From Actinomycetes bacterium (GTDB taxonomy: Bacteria > Actinomycetota > Actinomycetes > Actinomycetales > Cellulomonadaceae), in assembly GCA_023432565.1 (NCBI GenBank), contig JAEYUL010000081.1:1-20480 (forward strand): DNA of 20,480 nt, in the 5' to 3' direction. Below the pieces are notes generated by a model, which was not told the DNA's origin, searched no databases, and worked only from the letters and a program-made list of their open reading frames with translations. The translations under genes and the position numbers were made by a program. This document shows positions 1-6,781 of the stretch, piece after piece. Each line of letters begins with the position of its first letter. Positions within the stretch are counted from its first letter, which is position 1.

Positions 1-1
1 G

Positions 2-1984
2 CTGCCCGCGGCGATCCCGAACCTGCTCGTCAACGGCGCCGCCGGCATCGCGGTCGGCATGGCCACCAACATGGCGCCGCACAACCTGGTCGAGGTCGTC
101 GCGGCCGCGCGGCACCTGGTGCAGCACCCGGACGCGACGCTCGAGGACCTCATGCGGTTCGTACCGGGCCCGGACCTGCCGACCGGCGGCAAGATCGTCG
201 GCCTGGACGGCGTGCGCGACGCCTACCGCACGGGCCGGGGACAGTTCCGCACCCGCGCCACGGCACGTGTCGAGAACGTCACACCACGCCGCAAGGGCAT
301 CGTCGTCACCGAGCTGCCGTACACCGTGGGCCCGGAGAAGGTCATCGAGAAGATCAAGGAGGGCGTGCAGTCCAAGAAGCTCTCCGGGATCGCCGACGCG
401 GTCGACCTCACGGACCGCGCGCACGGGCTGCGTCTCGTGATCGAGGTGAAGTCCGGCTTCGACCCGGAGGCCGTCCTCGAGCAGCTGTACCGGGCGACAC
501 CGCTCGAGGACTCGTTCTCGATCAACAACGTCGCGCTCGTCGGCGGCCAGCCCCGCACGCTCGGGCTGCGCGACCTGCTCGTCGTCTGGGTGGACCACCG
601 TCTGTCGGTGGTGCGCCGGCGCTCGCAGCACCGGCTCGACAAGCGTCTCGAGCGCCTGCACCTCGTGGAGGGTCTGCTCGTCGCGATCCTCGACATCGAC
701 GAGGTCATCCAGGTCATCCGCACGTCCGACGACGCCGAGGCCGCCCGCGCGCGGCTGCGCACGGTCTTCGACCTGTCCGAGCCGCAGGCCGAGTACATCC
801 TCGAGCTCCGGCTGCGACGCCTGACGAAGTTCTCGCGCCTCGAGCTCGAGCGAGAGAAGGAGCAGCTCGAGGCCGAGATCGACGAGCTGCGGGCGGTGCT
901 CGCCGACGACCACCGGCTGCGCACGCTGGTGTCGGACGAGATGGCCGAGGTCGCGGCGACGTACGGCACCGCGCGGCGCACGATCCTGCTCGAGTCGGCG
1001 GGCGGTTCCGCGGTGACGGGCGCACCCGCCGGCAAGGGATCGTCGCGTGCCGCCGCGGTCACGCTCGAGATCGCCGACACGCCCTGCTGGGCGCTCCTGT
1101 CGGGAACGGGCCTGCTCGCCCGTACCGCCACCGACGAGCCGGTCGAGCGGACGTCCGAGACGCGTCGCGCGAAGCACGACGTCCTGACGTCGGCGGTCGC
1201 GACGACGGCCCGCGCGGACATCGGGGCCGTCACGTCGCGCGGGCGCATGGTGCGCGTGTCGGTGCTGGATCTGCCCGCCCTGCCGCCCACGCACGGCGCT
1301 CCGTCGCTCGGCGGCGGAGTACCGCTCGGCGAGGTCGTCGCGCTCGAGTCCGGAGAGCGGGTCGTGGCGCTGGCCTCCCTCGCACCCGACGCCCCGACGC
1401 TCGCCCTGGCGACGGCCGCGGGCGTGGTCAAGCGGGTCACCGCGGGCGACGTGCCGGGCAACCGTGACGCGTGGGAGGTCGTCTCGCTCAAGGACGGCGA
1501 CGAGGTGGTCGGCGCGACTCAGGTCGACGACGACGACGAGCTCGTCCTCGTCTCGTCGGACTCCTCGCTGCTGCACTTCGGCGCCGCCCAGGTGCGCCCG
1601 CAGGGCCGCGCGGCAGGAGGCATGGCGGGCATCAAGCTCGCGGCGGGCCAGCGCGTCGTGGCGTTCGCGGGCGTGCCCGCCGCACGCCTCGCGGACACCG
1701 TCGTCGTGACGATCTCAGGCTCGTCGTCCGCACTGCCGGGTACTCAGGCCGGCTCGGCGAAGGTCTCGCCCTTCGACGTCTTCCCCGGCAAGGGGCGGGC
1801 GACCGGCGGCGTGCGCTCGCACCGGTTCCTCAAGGGCGAGGACGCGCTGATCCTGGCGTGGGTCGGTCCGGCGCCCGCCTGGGCGTGCGGCTCGGCGGGT
1901 CAGCCCGTGGACCTGCCCGCGCTGGACCCCCGGCGCGACATGTCCGGCACCGCGCTGCACGCGCCGGTGCACGCGATCGGCTAG
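2..1984 (+). CDS. parC: DNA topoisomerase IV (gyrase-like) subunit A, C-terminal part; 5' end outside window
   Basis: This is the breakage-reunion subunit of a type II topoisomerase, which pairs with the ATPase subunit at 4038-6197 to decatenate or relax DNA. The frame is already open at base 2 and reads through the GyrA/ParC signature GMATNMAPHNL (bases 56-88), then PGPDLPTGG and the RTGRGQFRTRA strand, all standard in the family. A coiled-coil tower region follows at about bases 590-960 (rich in Leu, Glu, Arg). After that comes a beta-pinwheel C-terminal domain, with repeats such as TSRGRMVRVSV and a degenerate GyrA-box-like PQGRAAGGMAGIKL near bases 1594-1635. The absence of a clean GyrA box favours ParC over GyrA. 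The N-terminal winged-helix part with the catalytic tyrosine lies upstream of the window. The TAG stop at 1982-1984 overlaps the stop of the convergent yhhN gene. Calling it ParC rather than GyrA also rests on the ParE-like partner nearby. Confidence 0.93.
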   Translation: MPAAIPNLLVNGAAGIAVGMATNMAPHNLVEVVAAARHLVQHPDATLEDLMRFVPGPDLPTGGKIVGLDGVRDAYRTGRGQFRTRATARVENVTPRRKGIVVTELPYTVGPEKVIEKIKEGVQSKKLSGIADAVDLTDRAHGLRLVIEVKSGFDPEAVLEQLYRATPLEDSFSINNVALVGGQPRTLGLRDLLVVWVDHRLSVVRRRSQHRLDKRLERLHLVEGLLVAILDIDEVIQVIRTSDDAEAARARLRTVFDLSEPQAEYILELRLRRLTKFSRLELEREKEQLEAEIDELRAVLADDHRLRTLVSDEMAEVAATYGTARRTILLESAGGSAVTGAPAGKGSSRAAAVTLEIADTPCWALLSGTGLLARTATDEPVERTSETRRAKHDVLTSAVATTARADIGAVTSRGRMVRVSVLDLPALPPTHGAPSLGGGVPLGEVVALESGERVVALASLAPDAPTLALATAAGVVKRVTAGDVPGNRDAWEVVSLKDGDEVVGATQVDDDDELVLVSSDSSLLHFGAAQVRPQGRAAGGMAGIKLAAGQRVVAFAGVPAARLADTVVVTISGSSSALPGTQAGSAKVSPFDVFPGKGRATGGVRSHRFLKGEDALILAWVGPAPAWACGSAGQPVDLPALDPRRDMSGTALHAPVHAIG

Positions 1985-2733
1985 GCCTGGAGACGGCGGA
2001 CGGCGACGAGCGCCACGACGTTGTCGCGCTTGACCACCTGCACGCGCGCGACGGGCGTGCTCCGGCGCGCTCGCCGCGTGCGGTTGTCGACGGCCACGGC
2101 CGCCACAAGGAGCGCCTGCCCCACGGTGTAGGTCAGCATGACCCAGACGTCCTGCCCCGGCAGGTCCCAGCCGGGGACGAACCGGCCGAGCGCGATGAGG
2201 GCGTCGGAGACGAGGAACACCGCGCCGCCCGCGGCCCCGAGCGGCCCCAGACCCGTCGCGAGCACGGCCATGGCCGTGAGCACGCCGCCGTACACGGCCA
2301 CCGGGACGAGCAGGGTCTCGGCGTGCGGCGCGCACGTCGCGATCAGGCCGATCAGCACGACGCCGTAGACGACGAGCCACGCCGGGCGCGTACGCACGAC
2401 GCTGCGTGCGGCGCGTGGCGAGAATGCGACGACGTAGGCGATCTGAGCGAGCAGGAAGCACCCGACCATGGCGAGGAAGGCGGCGTCTCCGCCCAGCAGC
2501 CGGGGCGTCGCGTCACCGAGGAACGAGGCGACGAGCGCAGCCAGGCTCCACGTCACGACGTGACCTCGAGGCCAGCGCGTCGCGGTCCACAGCGCGCCTG
2601 CGAGCGCCGGCATGAGCAGGCACTGGGTGACGTCCGCGAGCTGCGAGGCGCCCGCGAGGAGGGCACCGAGGTGCACGCACACGACCACCCCGTACCCGAC
2701 CGACCACCGCAGCAGCGCAGGCGACCAGCGCAT
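1981..2733 (-). CDS. YhhN (lysoplasmalogenase-like) family integral membrane protein
   Basis: A 250-residue protein that is almost entirely hydrophobic segments (about seven to eight predicted membrane spans), as in the YhhN/TMEM86 family. Family-like features are SFLGD (Asp74), LLAQIAYVVAF (about 94-104), VFLVSDALIAL (Asp177) and YTVGQALL (about 202-209); the two membrane-embedded aspartates match the family's conserved acids. Animal members cleave the vinyl-ether bond of lysoplasmalogen, but the substrate of bacterial members is mostly untested, so no reaction is asserted here. The ATG at 2733 is chosen because GGAAGGA precedes it by a good spacing (bases 2740-2746). A longer frame reaches 2829 but would run through the probable promoter. 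Its TAG stop shares the CTAG at 1981-1984 with parC. The basic C-terminal tail (about 217-250) probably lies in the cytoplasm. Confidence 0.8.
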   Translation of the reverse strand: MRWSPALLRWSVGYGVVVCVHLGALLAGASQLADVTQCLLMPALAGALWTATRWPRGHVVTWSLAALVASFLGDATPRLLGGDAAFLAMVGCFLLAQIAYVVAFSPRAARSVVRTRPAWLVVYGVVLIGLIATCAPHAETLLVPVAVYGGVLTAMAVLATGLGPLGAAGGAVFLVSDALIALGRFVPGWDLPGQDVWVMLTYTVGQALLVAAVAVDNRTRRARRSTPVARVQVVKRDNVVALVAVRRLQA

Positions 2734-2794
2734 CGGGCGTCCTTCCCGCCGGTCCACCGGCAGCGCGTGGCGGACCTCGTCGTCCGCGGCCGCG

Positions 2795-2800
2795 ATGCTA
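2795..2800 (-). promoter_or_regulatory. Candidate -10 element for the yhhN-type gene
   Basis: On the minus strand this reads TAGCAT, about 60 bases before the chosen ATG at 2733. It fits the actinobacterial -10 pattern TANNNT. No convincing -35 was found at 17-18 bases. It supports the shorter gene start but is weak by itself. Confidence 0.3.
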
Positions 2801-2856
2801 TCGGCTGACCCGCCGGGGAAGCGACGCACGCCCGTGGTGGCGAGCCCGGCGCAGGC

Positions 2857-3966
2857 TCAGAGCTCGATCGTGTACAGCGTCGAGCGGTAGAACGGCGTGA
2901 ACCCGAGCGAGGTGTACAGGCCCAGCGCGCCCGAGAGGTTCTCGGTGTCCACCCCGATCTCCGCGTACTGCATGCCGTCCGCGCTCAGGCGGGCCATGAC
3001 CGCCGCGAGCAGCGCGGGCGCGATGCCCCGACGCCGCCACGCGGGCCGGACGCCGAGCAGGTCCACGTAGCCCGAGGTGTACCCCGCGATCTGCCAGTCC
3101 TGCTCGTAGCGTCCCGCCAGCAGGTAGCCCGCCACCTCGTCCGTGACCTCGTCGAGCGCGAGCAGGCTCCACCGCGGCGCGAAGTGGCTGCGCCCGCTGC
3201 GCCACGCCTCGGCCGTCTGCGGCTCGCTGCCCCAGTGCGACGCGAACGCCTCGTTGTGCGCGAGCCGCACGTCGTCGTCGCGCTCCTCGGTCCACGGCAC
3301 GACACGCACGCCCGCCGGCGCCGGGACCTGCGGCAGATGGCCGTCCAGCGGCCGGCGCAGGTCGGAGTACACCCGGATCGGTGACATCCCCGCCGCCCGC
3401 AGCAGCGCGACCGACGCGGTGGCCTGCTCCGACGCGTAGGCCCCGATACGCCCCGGGACGTCCTTGCCCGAGGCCGCGAGCATCTGCCGCGCGCGGTCCT
3501 GCTGCCAGGCCAGCACGGCCCGTCCGATCCCGCGCCCACGCCACTGGGGATCGACACCGCCCTCGAGGAAAGTCCGGACCACGTTCGTGTCGCCGGGAGG
3601 CTGCGTCACCTGCGCCCAGACCCGCAGGACGCCCGCGTCGTCGACGCCCCCGAGCGTGTCCCGCGCCGCGTCCTTCCAGTCGCCGTCGAACTTCTCGGCG
3701 ACCTCCTCCTGCGAGGTGCGGAAGGGCTCACCGTCCGCCTCCTCGACCCGGGACAGCAGGCGGGTCAGGTCCGCCACGTCCGCGGGGGTCAGCGGTCGCC
3801 ACGCGAGGCCCAGGTCACCGGCGGGCAGCCGGACCTGCGCCGGCGGCTGAGCCCGCTGCGCGATCGGTCGCACGGTCGTGGACCGCACTGTCGTGGCTGC
3901 CGCCCTCGAGGACGGCGCGGCAGCCGGCTCGCCGGCGGCGACCGGGCTCGGTTCAGAGGCTGGCAT
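2857..3966 (-). CDS. GNAT-family N-acetyltransferase with two GNAT domains
   Basis: A 369-residue protein. Residues 1-50 are a low-complexity Ala/Pro/Thr/Ser tail. Residues about 52-200 form a first GNAT domain whose acetyl-CoA pyrophosphate loop is VDPQWRGRGIG (138-148). Residues about 215-369 form a second, with GVRPAWRRRGIA (305-316) followed by the typical C-terminal ENLSGALGLYTSLGF (342-356). Both copies of the Q/RxxGxG/A loop are intact, so both domains may bind acetyl-CoA. Tandem GNAT proteins in actinobacteria include mycothiol synthase (MshD), but I see nothing that specifically assigns that function, so the substrate is unknown. The start (ATG at 3966) has only a weak AGG upstream, and a later GTG inside the low-complexity tail is possible. 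It lies 71 bases downstream of parE on the same strand and could be read through from it. Confidence 0.85.
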   Translation of the reverse strand: MPASEPSPVAAGEPAAAPSSRAAATTVRSTTVRPIAQRAQPPAQVRLPAGDLGLAWRPLTPADVADLTRLLSRVEEADGEPFRTSQEEVAEKFDGDWKDAARDTLGGVDDAGVLRVWAQVTQPPGDTNVVRTFLEGGVDPQWRGRGIGRAVLAWQQDRARQMLAASGKDVPGRIGAYASEQATASVALLRAAGMSPIRVYSDLRRPLDGHLPQVPAPAGVRVVPWTEERDDDVRLAHNEAFASHWGSEPQTAEAWRSGRSHFAPRWSLLALDEVTDEVAGYLLAGRYEQDWQIAGYTSGYVDLLGVRPAWRRRGIAPALLAAVMARLSADGMQYAEIGVDTENLSGALGLYTSLGFTPFYRSTLYTIEL

Positions 3967-4037
3967 GGGTCACAGCCTGCGTCGTCCGCACCGGGCGCGC
4001 CAGACGTTTTCGCCCGTCGTCGCCCAGCCGTGCGGAG

Positions 4038-6197
4038 TCAGACGTCGATGCGACTGCGGTCCAGCTCGCTGGCACCCGCGACGATGAAGTCCTTGCGTGG
4101 CGCGACGTCGGAGCCCATGAGCAGCTCGAAGACCTCCTCGGCGCGCTGCGCTGCCTGGACGGTCACGCGCCGCAGCGTCCGGAAGCGGGGGTCCATCGTC
4201 GTCTCCGCGAGCTGGTCGGCGTCCATCTCACCGAGGCCCTTGTAGCGCTGGATGTCGTCCTTGTAGCGCTTGCCTGCCTTGTCGAGCTTCTTGAGCGTGG
4301 CCGCGAGCTCGGCCTCGGAGTACGTGTAGACGTACTTGTCAGCATCGCCACGTACACCGGTGAGCTCGATCCGGTGCAGCGGCGGGACGGCCGCGTAGAC
4401 GCGGCCCTCTTCGACCAGGGGGCGCATGTACCGGAAGAACAACGTCAGCAGCAGCGTGCGGATGTGCGCACCGTCGACGTCGGCGTCCGTCATCAGCACG
4501 ATCTTGCCGTAGCGGGCCGCCTCGAGATCGAACGTGCGGCCGGACCCCGCGCCGATCACCTGGATGATCGCCGCGCACTCGGCGTTCTTCAGCATGTCCG
4601 TGACGGACGCCTTCTGGACGTTGAGGATCTTGCCGCGGATCGGCAGCAGCGCCTGGAAGTCCGACGAGCGCGCGAGCTTGGCCGTGCCGAGCGCCGAGTC
4701 TCCCTCCACGATGAACAGCTCGCTGCGGGCGACGTCGTCGATCCGGCAGTCGGCGAGCTTGGCCGGCAGCGAGGACGACTCGAGCGCGTTCTTGCGGCGC
4801 GAGATCTCCTTCTGCTTGCGTGCCGACAGCCGGGCGCGCATCTCCCCGACGACCTTGTCGAGCAGCGCCGCGGTGTGGGCCTTGTGCTCGCGCTTGCTGG
4901 AGGCGAACAGCGCGGTCAGCTCCTTCTCGACGACCTTCGCGACGATGCCTCGCACGGGACCCGTGCCGAGGACCTCCTTGGTCTGGCCCTCGAACTGCGG
5001 CTCGGCGAGGCGGACCGTCAGCACCGCCGTCATGCCCGCGAGCACGTCCTCCTTGTCGATGCGCTCGGTCGCCGCGTCCTTCGCGCTGATCTTGAGTCGA
5101 CGCGCGTTCGCGTCGACCTGCTTGCGCAGCGTCTTGAGCAACCCGGCCTCGAAGCCCGCCTGGTGCGTGCCTCCCTTGGGCGTCGAGACGATGTTGACGA
5201 AGGTGCGCAGCTCGGTGTCGTACCCGGTCCCCCAGCGCACCGCGATCTCGACGTCGCACGCCCGCTCGACCTCGCGGGGCGTCATGTGTCCCTTCTCGTC
5301 GAGCACGGGCACGGTCTCGGTGAACGTGCCCGTCCCCGTCAGGTGCCACGTGTCCGTCACGGCGGGGTCTGGCGACAGGTGGTCGACGAAGTCGACGACG
5401 CCGCCGGTGTGGCAGAACGTCTCCTCGTGCGGACCGTGCTCCCCCGGCGTCCCCGCCAAGCCGCGCTCGTCGCGCACGACGATCGTCAGTCCCGGGACCA
5501 GGAAGCTGGTCTGGCGGGCGCGCGTGACGAGCTCGTCGTACGCGAAGACCGCGGTCTTGGGGAAGATCTGGCGGTCCGCCCAGTACCGCACACGCGTGCC
5601 CGTGCGCGCACGGGCCACCTTGCCGACGACCGCGAGCTCCGAGCCGGAGACGAACGGCACGAAGGGCGACTCCGGGGTGCGGCCGGCGCTGTCGTCGAAC
5701 GTGCCGGGCTCACCACGGTGGAAGGTCATGCGGTGGGTCTTGCCGTCCCGGTCGACCTCGACGTCCAGGCGCGCCGACAGCGCGTTCACGACGGACGCGC
5801 CGACCCCGTGCAGGCCGCCCGACGCGCCGTACGAGCCGCCGCCGAACTTGCCCCCCGCGTGCAGCTTGGTGAACACGACCTCGACGCCCGTCAGCCCGGT
5901 CTTGGGCTCGACGTCCACCGGGATGCCGCGCGCGTTGTCGCGGACCTCGACGGAGCTGTCGGCGTGCAGGACGACCTCGATCCGGTCGCCGTGGCCGGCA
6001 AGCGCCTCGTCGACCGAGTTGTCGATGATCTCCCAGAGGCAGTGCATGAGACCGCGGCTGTCGGTGGTCCCGATGTACATCCCGGGTCGCTTGCGCACGG
6101 CCTCGAGTCCCTCGAGGACCGACAGGTGCCGGGCGGTGTAGGCCGAGCGGGAGGAGGTCGTCGTCACGCGTGCGATGGTAGTCGGGGGCACCGCCAT
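4038..6197 (-). CDS. parE: DNA topoisomerase IV (gyrase-like) subunit B, GHKL ATPase
   Basis: A 719-residue ATPase subunit of a type II topoisomerase. GHKL ATP-site motifs are visible: EIIDN (56-60; Glu56 is the expected general base and Asn60 the Mg ligand), DNARGIP (87-93) and GGLHGVGASVVNAL (127-140). The transducer domain follows (about 220-390). The TOPRIM domain has EGDSA (498-502) and DADVDGAH (571-578), with the acidic metal ligands intact, and QRYKGLGEM (650-658) near the C-terminus. EGDSALGTAKLARSS in place of gyrase-type EGDSAGGSAKQGR fits the actinobacterial ParE branch rather than GyrB. The ATG at 6197 has only a weak Shine-Dalgarno. A GTG ten codons later (6167) is an alternative, because family similarity begins around SAYTARHLSVLEGLEAVRKR. 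The partner ParC ends convergently about 2 kb away. Confidence 0.95.
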   Translation of the reverse strand: MAVPPTTIARVTTTSSRSAYTARHLSVLEGLEAVRKRPGMYIGTTDSRGLMHCLWEIIDNSVDEALAGHGDRIEVVLHADSSVEVRDNARGIPVDVEPKTGLTGVEVVFTKLHAGGKFGGGSYGASGGLHGVGASVVNALSARLDVEVDRDGKTHRMTFHRGEPGTFDDSAGRTPESPFVPFVSGSELAVVGKVARARTGTRVRYWADRQIFPKTAVFAYDELVTRARQTSFLVPGLTIVVRDERGLAGTPGEHGPHEETFCHTGGVVDFVDHLSPDPAVTDTWHLTGTGTFTETVPVLDEKGHMTPREVERACDVEIAVRWGTGYDTELRTFVNIVSTPKGGTHQAGFEAGLLKTLRKQVDANARRLKISAKDAATERIDKEDVLAGMTAVLTVRLAEPQFEGQTKEVLGTGPVRGIVAKVVEKELTALFASSKREHKAHTAALLDKVVGEMRARLSARKQKEISRRKNALESSSLPAKLADCRIDDVARSELFIVEGDSALGTAKLARSSDFQALLPIRGKILNVQKASVTDMLKNAECAAIIQVIGAGSGRTFDLEAARYGKIVLMTDADVDGAHIRTLLLTLFFRYMRPLVEEGRVYAAVPPLHRIELTGVRGDADKYVYTYSEAELAATLKKLDKAGKRYKDDIQRYKGLGEMDADQLAETTMDPRFRTLRRVTVQAAQRAEEVFELLMGSDVAPRKDFIVAGASELDRSRIDV

Positions 6198-6272
6198 GAC
6201 CCGGCTGCCATGCCGTCGGCGCCCGCAGCCGCCTGACGAGCAGCGAGCCGTGGCGGGCTCTGCGGCGGTGCG

Positions 6273-6310
6273 ACAAAGGTCCCTTGTGTGTGGCGTTCAT
6301 CACGATCGTG
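6273..6310. promoter_or_regulatory. Divergent parE / DUF7455 regulatory region with two dyad symmetries
   Basis: The 190 bases between the divergent genes contain a less GC-rich island. It holds a 15-base near-palindrome ACAAAGGTCCCTTGT (6273-6287; one mismatched pair) and a perfect 10-base palindrome CACGATCGTG (6301-6310). They could be operators, but no known regulator motif is recognised. No confident -35/-10 pair for parE was found here. Confidence 0.3.
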
Positions 6311-6375
6311 TGACGTTTGCGTACGCGGTGAGCGAACCGGGCCCTCCTGAGGGGATGGATCCGCCGGGCGGATGG

Positions 6376-6387
6376 TTGTATGGAGAT
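6376..6387 (+). promoter_or_regulatory. Possible leaderless-type -10 element of the DUF7455 gene
   Basis: TTGTAT (6376-6381) lies exactly 6 bases before the GTG start at 6388, the same geometry as the stronger TAGNNT elements elsewhere in this window. It has T at position 1 and AT at positions 5-6 but lacks the A at position 2. GGAG at 6382-6385 is too close to the GTG to be a good Shine-Dalgarno. Confidence 0.35.
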
Positions 6388-6603
6388 GTGACAGCGACGA
6401 CGACCGAACCGCTCACCGCAGCCGACCGCTGCGACCGCTGCGGCGCACAGGCCTACGTCCGCGTGGTGCTCCCCGTGGGCGAGCTCCTCTTCTGCGCGCA
6501 CCACGCTCGCGAGCACGCCCCGAAGTTCGCCGAGCTCGCGACGCACGTGCACGACGAGACCGACCGACTCCTCGAGGAGCACGGCGCCGGCGCGATGCGC
6601 TGA
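6388..6603 (+). CDS. DUF7455-type small Cys/His protein
   Basis: A 71-residue protein starting at GTG 6388. The core reads CDRCGAQAYVRV, then ELLFCAHHAREH. The CxxC plus CxHH arrangement looks like a small zinc-ribbon-type metal site, followed by an acidic and helical tail. Proteins with this pattern are common in actinobacteria, often beside sigA or topoisomerase genes, and are annotated as DUF7455; no function is established to my knowledge. The open frame extends upstream to 6175, but that part lacks family character and overlaps the divergent parE start. The GTG start also fits the N-terminal pattern TATTTEPLTAADRCDRCG. It is followed at once by a strong terminator hairpin and converges on sigA. 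Confidence 0.8.
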   Translation: MTATTTEPLTAADRCDRCGAQAYVRVVLPVGELLFCAHHAREHAPKFAELATHVHDETDRLLEEHGAGAMR

Positions 6604-6620
6604 GACCCGCTCCTCGACGA

Positions 6621-6651
6621 CGAGGCCCGGACCGTGACGGTCCGGGCCTCG
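6621..6651 (+). terminator. Strong hairpin terminator after the DUF7455 gene
   Basis: A perfect 13-bp stem (6621-6633 with 6639-6651, arm CGAGGCCCGGACC) with a 5-base loop GTGAC, 17 bases after the stop codon. No long T-run follows (TCTCGT), which is usual for actinobacterial terminators. Confidence 0.85.
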
Positions 6652-6724
6652 TCTCGTCATGCCCGCCAGTCGCGCACACATCTCCGTGGTGCGAGCGCCG
6701 CGCCAGCAGGAGTGCGGGCCACCA

Positions 6725-6777
6725 CGCGCACGAGCCCTCGCGCCCTGTCGTGCCAGGGGCGAGGGCTCTCGTGCGCG
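6725..6777 (-). terminator. Long hairpin terminator after sigA
   Basis: It begins 4 bases after the sigA stop on the minus strand. Arms 6725-6734 with 6768-6777 give 10 bp, 6735-6741 with 6759-6765 give 7 bp, and 6743-6747 with 6754-6758 give 5 bp, with small bulges and a short loop. The imperfect stem of about 22 bp is the sigA transcript end and also faces the hairpin of the convergent DUF7455 gene. Confidence 0.85.
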
Positions 6778-6781
6778 TCGG

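Noticed and set aside
2857..3966. Identification of the tandem GNAT protein as mycothiol synthase MshD
   Set aside because: The two-domain layout fits, but I cannot see specific residues that separate MshD from other tandem GNAT proteins.
3992..4016. Possible parE terminator CGGGCG/CGCCCG
   Set aside because: Only 6 bp with a 13-base loop; too weak to call, and read-through into the GNAT gene is equally likely.
3381..6236. A 951-codon open frame on + opposite parE, and another at 4534-6141
   Set aside because: Both are antisense to a full-length ParE with intact motifs. Long shadow frames are expected in such GC-rich DNA; the translations are Arg/Ala/Pro/Ser-rich or Val/Leu/Asp-rich without family motifs.
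6175..6387. N-terminal extension of the DUF7455 protein
   Set aside because: The extra residues lack family character and overlap the divergent parE start region; GTG 6388 matches the family N-terminus.
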